A stretch of DNA of 64,000 nt from Desulfovibrio sp. OttesenSCG-928-C06 (GCA_030267065.1 JAJDJF010000001.1:80448-144447); one strand, 5' to 3'. Positions 6,301 to 16,122 are shown, counted from the first letter of the stretch. Numbers and translations are program-made. The notes: generated by a model not told the origin, from the sequence alone.

Positions 6301-7359
6301 ATGAATCCTGATCGCAGTAAAAAAAACGGCATTAATTCCGGAGAGGTGCGGAAAAAGGCCTCAAAATCCGGGGCAGACGCAGACATGCCGGCCATAAATA
6401 CAACTGCCGCTGATGCACTACCGGACGCGCCAGAAGGCGACAAGCCCCAGATATCGCCGGAATCAGCCGCCCTGCTCGATTCATATATCCAGCACCTGAT
6501 TATTGAACAGGGGCTGGCCGAGAATACTATCTCTGCATATCAGTCTGATTTGTTTGACTTTTGTGTGTTTATAAGCGAGCACGGGTTGCAAGTGGAAGAC
6601 GTTACGGATCAGAATGTCTTTCTTTATATCGTTTACATCAGGCGCAAACAGCTTACTCCCAGAACGCTTGCCCGGCATCTTTCCGCCCTGCGCGGCTTTT
6701 TTGCCTTTGCCCGCGAGGAAGGCATAATGGAAAGCGACCCGGCCCGCTTTCTTGAAAACCCGAAAATACAGAAATCACTGCCCGAAGTTCTGAGCAGACG
6801 CGAGATGCAGACGCTGCTGGAGCAGCCGGACACGCACGGCAAGGTTGGATTCCGCGATCGGGTGATGCTTGAGCTGCTTTACGCCTCCGGCTTGCGCGTT
6901 TCAGAGCTTGTGGCCTTAAAGCCCCTTGATTTTGACCCGCAGGCAGGTATACTTCGTATTTTCGGCAAAGGGGCCAAGGAACGGATTGTTCCGGTTCATG
7001 CTGAAGCCGTAAAATGGCTGGAACAGTATATTTCGCTCTGGAGACCGCAATTTGGCCCGGTCAGCGATTTTGTGTTCCTGAACCGCTCCGGCAAAGGGCT
7101 CAGCCGGGTGGCGGTATGGAAGCTGGTGCGCAAATACGCGCTCATGGCCGGAATAAGGCGTGAGATATCGCCGCATACCTTCCGGCACTCTTTTGCCACC
7201 CACCTGCTTGAAGGAGGCGCGGATCTGCGTTCCGTACAGATGCTTCTGGGCCATGCAGACATCAGCGCCACAGAAATTTACACCCATGTCCAGGCGCAGC
7301 GCCTGGCCCAGGTACACCGGGCCCATCACCCCCGCTCTAACCGCAACCAATCCGATTGA
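6301..7359 (+). CDS. xerD: Site-specific tyrosine recombinase XerD
   Basis: 352 residues. Catalytic set of tyrosine recombinases is complete: Arg in ASGLRVSELV, Lys in FGKGAKERIVP, His/Arg in HTFRHSFATHLL, His in LLGHADIS and nucleophile Tyr in TEIYTH. The N-terminal SAM-like core domain starts near residue 58 (LDSYIQHLIIEQGLAENT). About 55 residues before it are a low-complexity extension (KSGADADMPAINTTAADA), longer than usual for XerD (about 300 residues). No better internal start with a ribosome site was seen. XerD with XerC resolves chromosome dimers at dif; the candidate dif lies 1.3 kb away. XerD rather than XerC is inferred by comparison with the second recombinase at 49.4 kb. Confidence 0.9.
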   Translation: MNPDRSKKNGINSGEVRKKASKSGADADMPAINTTAADALPDAPEGDKPQISPESAALLDSYIQHLIIEQGLAENTISAYQSDLFDFCVFISEHGLQVEDVTDQNVFLYIVYIRRKQLTPRTLARHLSALRGFFAFAREEGIMESDPARFLENPKIQKSLPEVLSRREMQTLLEQPDTHGKVGFRDRVMLELLYASGLRVSELVALKPLDFDPQAGILRIFGKGAKERIVPVHAEAVKWLEQYISLWRPQFGPVSDFVFLNRSGKGLSRVAVWKLVRKYALMAGIRREISPHTFRHSFATHLLEGGADLRSVQMLLGHADISATEIYTHVQAQRLAQVHRAHHPRSNRNQSD

Positions 7360-7362
7360 TCT

Positions 7363-10173
7363 ATGACAACAGAACACCTGCCTGCTCCTGAAACGATCAT
7401 CACAGCGCACGTCAATGCTGATTTTGACGCACTTTCGGCCATGGTCGCCGCCAAACTCCTCTACCCCGGTGCCGAAATCGTGGCTCCATCATACCGCGAA
7501 AAAACCGGCGTAAACTATTTTCTGGACAGTATTGCGTATATTTTCGGCTTTCGCCAGGCAAAGGATTATGATCTCAGCAAGGTCAAAACGCTGGTGGTAG
7601 TCGATACACGCCAGCGCGGTCGCGTTCCACAGATTGCGGAAGTGCTGGACAATCCCGGACTGGTTATTCACTGCTACGATCATCACCCGGACTCTGATGA
7701 CGATTTGCCCGCCGAGCTTAGCGTGGTCAAGGAATGGGGCTCTACCACCACCATTCTGACCCATCTGCTCATGGAAAGGGGAATCAACCCCACCATGGAC
7801 GAGGCCACCATGCTTGGACTCGGCATCTATGAAGATACCGGGGCCTTTGTCTATGATTCCACAACCGTGCACGACTTTACCGCCGCTGCCTGGCTGCGCG
7901 AACACCTGATGGATCTGAGCATCATCAAGGATGTGATGAGCACCACGCTCACCAGCGAGCAGGTCCAGCTTCTGAACAGGATGATTGAAAGCGCCGTAAC
8001 CCACGAGGTGCACGGAATTTCCATTGTGACTACCTCAGTAGTGCTGGATGAATATGTTGACGATTTTGCGGTACTCACGCACCAGATTTTCGACATGGAG
8101 AAGGAATCCAAGGTCATTTTCGCGCTGGCCCAGATGGGCGACCGGGTGCAGGTTGTGGCTCGCAGCCGTATTCCGGAAAAAATCAACGTGAGCATCATCT
8201 GCGCTTCTTTCGGTGGCGGCGGGCACAGCTATGCCGCAGCCGCATCCATAAAGGACAAGACGCTGGAAGAGGTCAAGGCGCAGCTTTTTGCCATTCTGTT
8301 CTCGACCATTCACAAGGAAATCAACGTTGGCACCAAAATGACCGCTCCGGCCAAGCTGGTGGAAGATACTGACACTCTTGCCCAGGCCGAGAGCATCATG
8401 CTGCGTTATGGCCTCAAGGCTGCTCCGGTGGTAGCCAAGGGCACCCGCCAGAGCGTTGGCCTGATTGAGTATCAGATAGCGGCCAGAGCCGTTGGACACA
8501 AGCTTGGCGACCAGCCTGTTTCTGATTTTATGAACAGCCGGGCCAGCACCCTTTTACCTTCATCCAGCCTTTACCCGGCCATGGAGATTATTCTTGGCCA
8601 GCGCCAGCGTCTGGTGCCGGTGGTGGACAAGAGCAACAACGTGCTGGGTGTGCTTACCAGAACCGATATCATGCGCCTGCTTCTGGATGATTCCATCCGC
8701 ATTCCGGAAGGCGACCCGCTGGTAACAACGCAAAAAGAACGCAATATCGCAGGCGTGATGAAGGAAAAGCTTCCGCAGGCGCATATCAATCTGCTGCGGA
8801 TCGTAGGCGATCTGGCGGACCGTTTGCAGGTAAGCGTGTACGCTGTTGGCGGTTTTGTGCGCGACCTGCTCATGGACAGGGTGAATCTGGACATTGACAT
8901 TACGGTGGAGGGCGACGGCATCGCTTTTGCCAGAAGTCTGGCTGAGGAGCTTCAGGGGCGCTTCAGGGCGCACCCCATGTTCCAGACTGCTCTGGTTATA
9001 TTTAATGATGCCGATGGCAAGGAACAGCGCATTGATGTGGCAACGGCCCGGCTGGAATATTACGAATACCCCGGTGCTCTGCCAACGGTTGAGCTTTCAT
9101 CCATCAAGATGGACCTTTCCCGGCGCGATTTCAGTATCAACGCGCTGGCTATCCGACTGAACCGCAATTACTTCGGCGATTTGGTGGACCCATTCTCCGC
9201 CATGAACGATATACGCGAAAAGAACATTCGCGTACTGCATTCCCTGAGCTTTGTTGAAGATGCCACCAGAATCCTGCGCGCCATCAGGTTCGAGAAGCGC
9301 TTTAACTTCAAGATTGGGCCGCAGGCTGAAAAACTGATCAAGAATTGCGTTCAGCTAGGACTGTTTGAAAAGCTGTCCGGTTCAAGAATATTCAATGAAA
9401 TGCGGCATATTTTTGATGAAAAGTCGCCCCTGCTCTGTTTGCAGCGTATGGACAGCTTTGGACTGCTGCGCCAGATTCACCCGTTGCTGGGGCTTACCGC
9501 AACCAAAGAAAGTGCCATTGCGGAAGTTGAGGACGTGCTTTCGTGGTACAAACTGCTCTTCCTCAAGCAGCAGCCTGCTAACTGGGTTGTGTACCTGCTC
9601 TGCCTCTGCCCCAATGCCAAATACAACGAGATGGCACAGGTGCTGGATCGCTTTACCCTGCCCAATCGCCAGCGTAACGATTTTATGCAGTTGCGCGAGG
9701 CCACCCGCAACGCTTCCAAAAAGCTGCTGCAATGGACCAAGAGCGAAGAGCGCAGTATGGGCGAGCTGTACCGCATCCTGATCAAGATTCCGCTGGAGGG
9801 AATCCTCTATCTGATGTCGCAGAACAACATGCGCGGCATCAAGAAGGAGCTTTCCAACTTCCTTTCGCGGCTCTGGAACATGAAGCTTGATATTACCGGC
9901 GATGACCTGCTTTCCATAGGCGCTCCGCAGGGGCCGGAAATCGGGCATCTGCTCAGCGCCCTGCTTGGTGCCAAGGCGGATGGCATTGCCTCCACGCGCG
10001 AGGAACAGCTGGCCCTTGCCCGCCAGATGCTTGATGAAATGGAGAATTTTCATAAGCAGGAACTTGAGCGAAAAGCGCTTGAGGAGGCTGCATCCAAGGC
10101 TGTACAGGATGAGCCGGCAAAGCTGGAGGAGCCTGCGGATACTACAGGTAATGGTCGTGAATTGACCAGATGA
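7363..10173 (+). CDS. DHH phosphoesterase - CBS - tRNA nucleotidyltransferase fusion protein
   Basis: 936 residues in a three-part architecture. (1) DHH/DHHA1 phosphoesterase: HVNADFDALSAMV, VVDTRQ, YDHHPDSDDD and the DHHA1 loop GGGGHSYAAAASIK (about 1-310). (2) A pair of CBS domains (about 318-440), likely an adenine-nucleotide sensor. (3) Class II tRNA nucleotidyltransferase/poly(A) polymerase: YAVGGFVRDLLM then LDIDITVEGDG for the Asp pair, RRDFSINALA, and DATRILRAIRFEKRF. Such fusions are known in deltaproteobacteria, Aquifex and others, where the protein may act as the A-adding half of a split CCA system with a separate CC-adding enzyme. Three nt separate it from xerD, so cotranscription is likely. 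Confidence 0.93.
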   Translation: MTTEHLPAPETIITAHVNADFDALSAMVAAKLLYPGAEIVAPSYREKTGVNYFLDSIAYIFGFRQAKDYDLSKVKTLVVVDTRQRGRVPQIAEVLDNPGLVIHCYDHHPDSDDDLPAELSVVKEWGSTTTILTHLLMERGINPTMDEATMLGLGIYEDTGAFVYDSTTVHDFTAAAWLREHLMDLSIIKDVMSTTLTSEQVQLLNRMIESAVTHEVHGISIVTTSVVLDEYVDDFAVLTHQIFDMEKESKVIFALAQMGDRVQVVARSRIPEKINVSIICASFGGGGHSYAAAASIKDKTLEEVKAQLFAILFSTIHKEINVGTKMTAPAKLVEDTDTLAQAESIMLRYGLKAAPVVAKGTRQSVGLIEYQIAARAVGHKLGDQPVSDFMNSRASTLLPSSSLYPAMEIILGQRQRLVPVVDKSNNVLGVLTRTDIMRLLLDDSIRIPEGDPLVTTQKERNIAGVMKEKLPQAHINLLRIVGDLADRLQVSVYAVGGFVRDLLMDRVNLDIDITVEGDGIAFARSLAEELQGRFRAHPMFQTALVIFNDADGKEQRIDVATARLEYYEYPGALPTVELSSIKMDLSRRDFSINALAIRLNRNYFGDLVDPFSAMNDIREKNIRVLHSLSFVEDATRILRAIRFEKRFNFKIGPQAEKLIKNCVQLGLFEKLSGSRIFNEMRHIFDEKSPLLCLQRMDSFGLLRQIHPLLGLTATKESAIAEVEDVLSWYKLLFLKQQPANWVVYLLCLCPNAKYNEMAQVLDRFTLPNRQRNDFMQLREATRNASKKLLQWTKSEERSMGELYRILIKIPLEGILYLMSQNNMRGIKKELSNFLSRLWNMKLDITGDDLLSIGAPQGPEIGHLLSALLGAKADGIASTREEQLALARQMLDEMENFHKQELERKALEEAASKAVQDEPAKLEEPADTTGNGRELTR

Positions 10174-10373
10174 GTTATATTGACTGGGGAAATCTGCTTA
10201 ACATGTGGATTTTACGCGATATTTTCCGGTCTTTACAGCGTGCTTGCCTCCCGGCCCGCTAAAGTGTAAAAAATACTGGGTTATAGTTTGTGATACGGGC
10301 AGGGATACAGTTCAACTTGCCGTGATTTTGCAAGCAGCTTATCCGGCAACGCTGTTCAGGTAAAAGAGGTGGT

Positions 10374-10862
10374 ATGAAAAATCTTTGGGCACCGTGGCGC
10401 ATCGAATATATTCTCGGCCCAAAAGCTGGTGAATGCGTATTCTGCCTTGATGAGGACACAAGCCGTGACCGTGAACGTCTGGTTCTGTTCCGCGGCAGGT
10501 ACAATTTTGTGATTATGAACAAGTACCCTTACTGCAACGGGCATATCATGGTTGCGCCCTACGGGCATTCCGCCTGCCTTACTGATCTTGCTCCGGCCAC
10601 AAGCGCCGACCTCATGCATCTGGTCAGTGCCTGTGTGGATATCCTTAAGAAGCACTTCAAGACGCAGGGCATCAACGTTGGCATAAACCTTGGCGAAGCA
10701 GCCGGGGCTGGAGTGCGCGAGCATCTGCACTGCCATCTGGTACCACGCTGGAACGGCGATTCCAATTTTATGGCGGTAATGGCCGATGTGCGCACAATCC
10801 CGCAACATATAGAAGACACCTATGCCGCGCTGCTGCCGCACTTTGAAGGCTTGCAGTATTGA
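10374..10862 (+). CDS. HIT-family protein (Ap4A phosphorylase/nucleotide hydrolase-like)
   Basis: 162 residues. The histidine triad is in REHLHCHLVPRW (about 115-126), and the opening LWAPWRIEYI with CVFC is typical of the bacterial HIT group related to Ap4A phosphorylase. These cytoplasmic enzymes cleave or transfer nucleotidyl groups from dinucleoside polyphosphates or AMP conjugates. GAGGTGGT lies directly before the ATG. It stands between the nucleotidyltransferase fusion and lapA, with 200 nt before and 116 nt after. Confidence 0.92.
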   Translation: MKNLWAPWRIEYILGPKAGECVFCLDEDTSRDRERLVLFRGRYNFVIMNKYPYCNGHIMVAPYGHSACLTDLAPATSADLMHLVSACVDILKKHFKTQGINVGINLGEAAGAGVREHLHCHLVPRWNGDSNFMAVMADVRTIPQHIEDTYAALLPHFEGLQY

Positions 10863-10978
10863 TTTTCGCCCGGCTGCATGAATAATTCCAGCTTGCCTGG
10901 GGTTATGTTTTAAAAGTAGTATGAAATTCACAGCCGTTGCCTTATGGCGCGGCAATAGCATAAGACTGGAGCTAACTG

Positions 10979-11347
10979 ATGCGATTTATAAAAACCTTCA
11001 TCCTGCTGGTTCTTTTGGTGGGAATCGTGCTTTTTTTCCTGCAAAACAGCTCCGAGCTTGAAAAAGACTTTGTCTTTAACTTCAAGCTTTACGTTAACGA
11101 TTTGTCATGGACTTCCGGCCCTATTCCGGCGTTTTTCGTTATTCTGGCCTCTTTTGCCACCGGGTGCCTGTTTACATTTTTGCTGCTTGGGCTGGATCGC
11201 TTCAAGCTGGCCAGAAAGAACAGTCAGAACAGGAAGAAGATGAAGATTATGGAAAAGGAACTGCAAGGTTTCAGGCAGCTGCCCCTTGCTCCCGAGCCGG
11301 AACCCGCCGCGCCTGCCCCGGCAAAACCGGCATTGCCCGAGGTGTAG
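10979..11347 (+). CDS. lapA: LapA-domain inner-membrane protein
   Basis: 122 residues. Two transmembrane helices (about 5-22 and 48-72), FLQNSSELEKDFVFNF between them, and GLDRFKLARKNSQNRKKMKIMEKELQ after the second helix as a basic coiled-coil stretch: the DUF1049/LapA layout. A Pro/Ala-rich tail follows (PEPEPAAPAPAKP). In Escherichia coli LapA partners with LapB in controlling LPS synthesis through LpxC turnover. Here the next gene begins 1 nt after this stop and is LapB-like, which strongly supports the assignment. GGAG is 8 nt upstream of the ATG. Confidence 0.88.
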   Translation: MRFIKTFILLVLLVGIVLFFLQNSSELEKDFVFNFKLYVNDLSWTSGPIPAFFVILASFATGCLFTFLLLGLDRFKLARKNSQNRKKMKIMEKELQGFRQLPLAPEPEPAAPAPAKPALPEV

Positions 11348-11348
11348 C

Positions 11349-12497
11349 ATGTCATTATGGTCACGCATAAAATCCGGTTTTGCCGCGTCTGATAGCATCA
11401 TTGACGCGGCCCCTCCCGGCACTACGCCCGATGAACGCGACACGCTTTCCGTTATCCGCGACCTCTCCCGGGTTGTGCGCAATAACCCCGATGCGGTGGA
11501 GACTTATCTGGCTCTTGGCAACCTCTTCCGGGTCAAGGGCGATGTTGAACGTGCCGTGCAGATTCGCGAAAGCCTGCTGGTTCGTCCGGAGCTGGCCTCT
11601 TCATTCAAGGCCCGCGCCTATTTTGAGCTGGGGCAGGACTACCGCCGGGCCGGAATAATGGACCGGGCGCTGCAAGCCTACAGCGAGGCTTCCCGCTTTG
11701 GCGTGCCGCAAAAGCAAATCAACGAGGAACTGGCCGGGCTTTACGCTGACGCAGGCGACTGGCAACAGGCCGCCCATTACTATTCTGCCATTGGTAACCG
11801 GATTGCCGAGGCCCACTACATGGTCCGTCACGGGCATGAGATGCTGGCCCTGTCTCCGGAAGAACCAAAAAGAGCGCTGCGCCTTTTCAACAAGGCCCTG
11901 AAGATTTACCCGGCCTCGCCTGAGGCATGGTCAGCGCTGATCATCAGGGAAGCCAAAGATGGCAAGTGGCCCACCGCCGCCAAGATGCTCCAGAAGGCTC
12001 TGGACAGGATTGCCCCGGACAAAAGCTTCATGCTGTTTGAAGAACTGCTCGCACAGTACGCGGACGGTAATCCGAAGGCGGCTTCTGCGCCCTCTGTGGA
12101 ACGGAAAAAGATATTCAGGGAATTCAACCGCCTGTGTCTGGAGCATTTCCTGCCGGTTATAGGAACGCGTAACCCGGAAATCGGCCCCTACTACTACGCC
12201 GCTCTTATCTTGCAGCGCGACGGACGTAACGATGAGGCCGAGCAGTGGATCAACAAGACGCTGGTTATCCAGCCGGAGTTCTGGTTCGGACGTCTCACGC
12301 AGCTTGAAATTGCCCGTAATCAGTATGGCATGCCGCCCATCGTGGATACGGATCTGGAATTCTTCATCAAGCAGTCGGGCAAGCTCAAGCGTTTTGTCTG
12401 TGCTGTCTGCGGCCTGCATCGCGATGTGCTGTTTTACTGCTGCCCCAGATGCCATAGCTGGCATTCGGCCGGGTACAAGTTCACGCTTAGCGAATAA
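11349..12497 (+). CDS. lapB: LapB-like TPR protein with C-terminal zinc (rubredoxin-like) domain
   Basis: 382 residues from the ATG at 11349-11351; the ORF extends upstream into lapA but this start follows its stop by 1 nt. Several TPR-like repeats run from about 40 to 330 (AVETYLALGNLFRVKGDVERA, ARAYFELGQDYRRAG, and ASPEAWSALI further on). The last 35 residues hold CAVC and CCPRCHSW, matching the rubredoxin-like tail of LapB (YciM), which in enterobacteria adapts FtsH to degrade LpxC. Unlike the E. coli protein there is no N-terminal transmembrane helix; membrane attachment would have to come from LapA. Role in LPS control is inferred from the family. Confidence 0.85.
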   Translation: MSLWSRIKSGFAASDSIIDAAPPGTTPDERDTLSVIRDLSRVVRNNPDAVETYLALGNLFRVKGDVERAVQIRESLLVRPELASSFKARAYFELGQDYRRAGIMDRALQAYSEASRFGVPQKQINEELAGLYADAGDWQQAAHYYSAIGNRIAEAHYMVRHGHEMLALSPEEPKRALRLFNKALKIYPASPEAWSALIIREAKDGKWPTAAKMLQKALDRIAPDKSFMLFEELLAQYADGNPKAASAPSVERKKIFREFNRLCLEHFLPVIGTRNPEIGPYYYAALILQRDGRNDEAEQWINKTLVIQPEFWFGRLTQLEIARNQYGMPPIVDTDLEFFIKQSGKLKRFVCAVCGLHRDVLFYCCPRCHSWHSAGYKFTLSE

Positions 12498-12613
12498 ATT
12501 GCCTGAATATCCAGAAATTCCCGAAAATCAGATGTTTTGGGATGTTCAGTGCCAGATTTTGTGTCTGATTTAGCACCAGATGACGGCAAAAAGTACTTTT
12601 TTTGTCATGGAAC

Positions 12614-12645
12614 TCCGGTTTTGGAATAAACACTCCAAAACCGGA
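12614..12645. other. Perfect stem-loop upstream of mutS
   Basis: TCCGGTTTTGGA pairs with TCCAAAACCGGA (12 bp, 8-nt loop). No U-run follows on either strand, so it is not a standard terminator; it may end the lapAB transcript partially or be a binding dyad. A partial echo, CGCCAAAAC, follows. Confidence 0.4.
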
Positions 12646-12681
12646 TTAAACGCGCCAAAACTTCAAGCTTGAAAGATTTTA

Positions 12682-15645
12682 ATGCCCACAGAACTTTTCA
12701 AAGACACTGATGACGTTCCAGCTGTGCCGGACACGGCCGCCACTGGCGAAAATAATCACGTCCCGGAGGCTTCCGGCAATACCGCTACTCCCGGTAATCC
12801 CGCCTCTACTGCCCCTGCTGCCCCTGCTAAAAGACCCGGAGCTGCCAGTGCAGAAGCCGGAGCAGATGCCTCTGTCACAGACTCTGTTGCCGGAAAAGGC
12901 TTCAAGATGACCCCCATGTTCGAGCAATACATGGGGGTTAAAGCTGAATACCCGGACGCCCTGCTTTTTTTCCGCATGGGCGACTTCTTTGAGCTTTTTT
13001 TTGAAGACGCGGAAATAACCGCACGCGAGTTGCAGCTTACCCTGACCAGCCGCAACCCCAACGCCGACAACCCCATCCCCATGTGCGGCGTGCCGCACCA
13101 CGCAGCCGAGACCTACCTGCCCCAGCTCATCGAAAAGGGCTACAAGGTCGTGGTCTGCGATCAGGTCGAAAACCCAAAAGACGCCAAGGGGCTGGTAAAA
13201 CGCGCTGTTACAAGGGTGCTTACGCCCGGCACGGTTGTTGAGGAATCAACCCTCAGTGGTAAGGGCGCCAATTATCTTGGGGCTTTTTTCTGGGATCAGG
13301 ACAAGAGCTGCGGCGGCTTTGCCTGGGTGGATAACTCAACCGGCAGCTGGTCCGGCCTGCACAGCAACAAGCAGCCGGAACTGTGGCAGTGGGTGCAAAA
13401 GCTGGCCCCGCGCGAACTTCTGGTGCCGCATGGCGCTGGTGGCAAGTTCAAATCGCCTGCCAGTATCGACCTTGAGGGAATCAGGCAGATTCCGGTCCCC
13501 GCAAACAGCTATTTTGCTCTGCGCGGAGCTTGCGAGCGCCTGCTCAAGGCTCAGGAAGTAAAGGAACTGGACTCGCTCGGTCTGGCCGGAAAAGACGAGC
13601 TTACCATGTGCTGCGGTGCTCTGCTGGCCTATCTGGAACAGACCCAGCGGCAGGAGGCCCGCCACCTTTCTCCGTTTACTCCGCTGAATCTCGGCAAGTA
13701 TCTGATTATTGATGAGGTGACCGAACGCAACCTTGAGCTGTTTACACGATTGGACGGAAAAAAAGGCGCTGGAACGCTCTGGCAGGTGCTGAACGAAACA
13801 GTCACCCCCATGGGCGCGCGCCTGCTTGAAGAGCGCCTGCGCCAGCCCTGGCGCGAGCTTGCGCCCATTCAGGAAACCCAGAGCGTTGTGCAGCATTTTG
13901 TGCAGGAGCCGGAAAAACTCGAGGCCGTACGCAAGTGCCTTAAAACAGTGCACGACCTTGAGCGCCTGAGTACGCGCATCTGTCTTAACCGCGGCTACCC
14001 GCGCGATCTTTCCGCTCTGGGACAAAGCTTGCAGGTTTTGCCGGAACTGCGGACAGTTCTCAAACAGGCAACGCTTGAGCGCGGGCGCTACCAGACAGCC
14101 GACGAATTTGAAGGCCGCGAGAATCCGTTAAAGCTTCAGGCTCTACTTGAACAATGGGATGACCTGAAAGACGTGGCCGACCTGCTCAAAAAGGCTCTGG
14201 CCGATACCCTGCCCCTGACCATCACCGAAGGCGGGCTGTTCCGTCAGGGCTTTCACCCGGAACTTGATGAGTACATGGACCTCGCCGAGCACGGCGAGCA
14301 GCGCATTCAGGAACTCTGGGAGCGGGAAAAAGCCGCGCACAATCTGCCAAAACTCAAGCTGGGCCAGAACCGTGTGTTCGGCTATTATTTTGAGCTTAGC
14401 CGTCTGGCTTCGGACAGTGTGCCTGCGCATTTCATCCGCCGCCAGACCCTTGCCAATGCGGAGCGCTACACAACGGACGAGTTGAACGCGCTGGAGCAAA
14501 AAATGCTTGCCGCCGCAGAAAAGCGCAATTCCCTTGAACATACGCTCTTTTTACGGCTGCGCGATCAGATAACCGCCCTGCGCCCGCGTTTCATGTATAT
14601 GGCCCAGATCATCGCCCAGATAGACTACTGGCAATGTCTGGCTCATGCGGCACGCCGTAACGGATGGGTTTTGCCTGCTATTAACGCCGGGCTGGATATC
14701 CGCATCCGTCAGGGGCGTCACCCGGTTGTCGAGCGCATTCAGGGCAAGGGCAACTTCATTCCAAATGATTTGCACATGGACGAACGCCGCCGCCTGCTTT
14801 TGATCACCGGGCCGAACATGTCCGGTAAATCAACGGTGCTGCGGCAAACAGCCATTATCTGCCTGATGGCCCAGATGGGCTCGCTCGTACCGGCTGACGA
14901 GGCTGAAATTGGCCTGTCCGACCGCATATTTTCCCGTGTTGGCGCATCAGACAACCTTTCGCAAGGGCAAAGCACCTTCATGGTTGAGATGATGGAAACG
15001 GCCCGTATCCTGCGTCAGGCCGGAAAGCGCAGTCTGGTGATTCTTGACGAAATCGGGCGCGGCACCAGTACTTATGATGGTCTGGCTCTGGCCTGGTCGG
15101 TGGTGGAGGCGCTTTCCGGCGTCAAATTCGGCAGTCAGGGCAAGGCTTCCGGCGCAAAAACTGGCGGCATCCGCACCCTGTTCGCCACTCATTATCATGA
15201 ACTGACCGTGCTTGACGGGGAGCTGCCCGGCGTGCACAACATGAACGTGGCTATTCGCGAATGGGGCGGCGAACTGGTATTTTTGCGCAGGCTGGTGCCC
15301 GGGCCGTCCAACCGCAGCTACGGCATCGAGGTGGCGCGTCTGGCCGGTGTGCCCGGTCCGGTAGTGCAGCGGGCCAGACAGATTCTGGAACGGCTTGAAA
15401 GCATTGACCGCCAGCGCAAAAAACTGGATATGTCCCTGACGCGTGACGAGCAGGCCATGCAAACCCTGCCCGGACTGCCCATACCTGAAAAGCCGGAACC
15501 TGAACCGGTAACGCATAATGTGGAACCCGCAAGGCACCCGCTTCTGGTTACGCTGTGTGATTTGGATATTAATGGAATCAGCCCCATGCGGGCCTTTGAG
15601 CTTATAAATGAATGGAAAATGCTGTGGGGAGAAAAAACGGAATGA
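12682..15645 (+). CDS. mutS: DNA mismatch repair protein MutS
   Basis: 987 residues. MutS recognises mispairs and signals through its ATPase. Mismatch-binding Phe-x-Glu is in RMGDFFELFFED (about 95); Walker A is GPNMSGKST, Walker B DEIGRGTST, and the terminal helix-turn-helix follows. The first 75 residues are a low-complexity extension rich in Ala, Pro, Thr and Asn that ordinary MutS lacks. A second start, the ATG at 12907 (MTPMFEQYMG), has AAAAGG 8 nt upstream and would give a normal-length protein, so the true start is uncertain. A short Gly/Ser/Lys insertion also sits between Walker B and LFATHYHEL. Confidence 0.96.
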   Translation: MPTELFKDTDDVPAVPDTAATGENNHVPEASGNTATPGNPASTAPAAPAKRPGAASAEAGADASVTDSVAGKGFKMTPMFEQYMGVKAEYPDALLFFRMGDFFELFFEDAEITARELQLTLTSRNPNADNPIPMCGVPHHAAETYLPQLIEKGYKVVVCDQVENPKDAKGLVKRAVTRVLTPGTVVEESTLSGKGANYLGAFFWDQDKSCGGFAWVDNSTGSWSGLHSNKQPELWQWVQKLAPRELLVPHGAGGKFKSPASIDLEGIRQIPVPANSYFALRGACERLLKAQEVKELDSLGLAGKDELTMCCGALLAYLEQTQRQEARHLSPFTPLNLGKYLIIDEVTERNLELFTRLDGKKGAGTLWQVLNETVTPMGARLLEERLRQPWRELAPIQETQSVVQHFVQEPEKLEAVRKCLKTVHDLERLSTRICLNRGYPRDLSALGQSLQVLPELRTVLKQATLERGRYQTADEFEGRENPLKLQALLEQWDDLKDVADLLKKALADTLPLTITEGGLFRQGFHPELDEYMDLAEHGEQRIQELWEREKAAHNLPKLKLGQNRVFGYYFELSRLASDSVPAHFIRRQTLANAERYTTDELNALEQKMLAAAEKRNSLEHTLFLRLRDQITALRPRFMYMAQIIAQIDYWQCLAHAARRNGWVLPAINAGLDIRIRQGRHPVVERIQGKGNFIPNDLHMDERRRLLLITGPNMSGKSTVLRQTAIICLMAQMGSLVPADEAEIGLSDRIFSRVGASDNLSQGQSTFMVEMMETARILRQAGKRSLVILDEIGRGTSTYDGLALAWSVVEALSGVKFGSQGKASGAKTGGIRTLFATHYHELTVLDGELPGVHNMNVAIREWGGELVFLRRLVPGPSNRSYGIEVARLAGVPGPVVQRARQILERLESIDRQRKKLDMSLTRDEQAMQTLPGLPIPEKPEPEPVTHNVEPARHPLLVTLCDLDINGISPMRAFELINEWKMLWGEKTE

Positions 15646-16091
15646 CTAAAAGAACTTTCTTTGCCCTGTTTCTGGCTATGCTGGCCCTTTGTCTGGTTAT
15701 TCCTGTTTCAGGCTGCGGCAAGGCCGGCGCGCCCAAACCCAGAAAAAGCTCCCGCTCCTTTGTCTGGCAGCAGGTGGACATTGTTCCGGCAGGCAAGTGT
15801 CTGGAAGTGAACGCTGTAATGAGCGGCGTCTATACCAACCTGAACTCTGTTCTTCTGGAGATTGACGGCGTGTCCGGGCCGGAAGACTGCCCCGGCTGCC
15901 CGTTCCAGCCCTCGGAAACATATAAGAGCGACAAACTTTCGGAAATTTTCAACCCCAGCACCGGTACGCTCAAGTTTTCCTACTGCCCGCGTGAACAGGC
16001 CGATGCCTACCGCGCAAGGCTGATTGGCACAAATATCTACGATACCACCCGCCATGCCGTATCCACGGAGCGGATGATTGTGATGCCGTAG
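15642..16091 (+). CDS. Small lipoprotein, unrecognised
   Basis: 149 residues. Its ATG overlaps the mutS stop (ATGA), implying translational coupling. The signal peptide TKRTFFALFLAMLALCLVIP is followed by the lipobox VSGC, so the mature protein should be lipid-anchored in the envelope. The mature part holds a CPGC motif and another Cys pair in YCPREQ. No family was recognised; similar small lipoproteins follow mutS-like genes in desulfovibrios only as far as I can guess. A strong terminator follows. Confidence 0.8.
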   Translation: MTKRTFFALFLAMLALCLVIPVSGCGKAGAPKPRKSSRSFVWQQVDIVPAGKCLEVNAVMSGVYTNLNSVLLEIDGVSGPEDCPGCPFQPSETYKSDKLSEIFNPSTGTLKFSYCPREQADAYRARLIGTNIYDTTRHAVSTERMIVMP

Positions 16092-16122
16092 CCTGCAAAA
16101 AACTTACACCCAGCCGGGTATT

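Noticed and set aside
3168-7359. Genomic island bounded by tmRNA and XerD
   Set aside because: XerD is the host recombinase type, folK and other core genes lie between, and no att repeats were seen.
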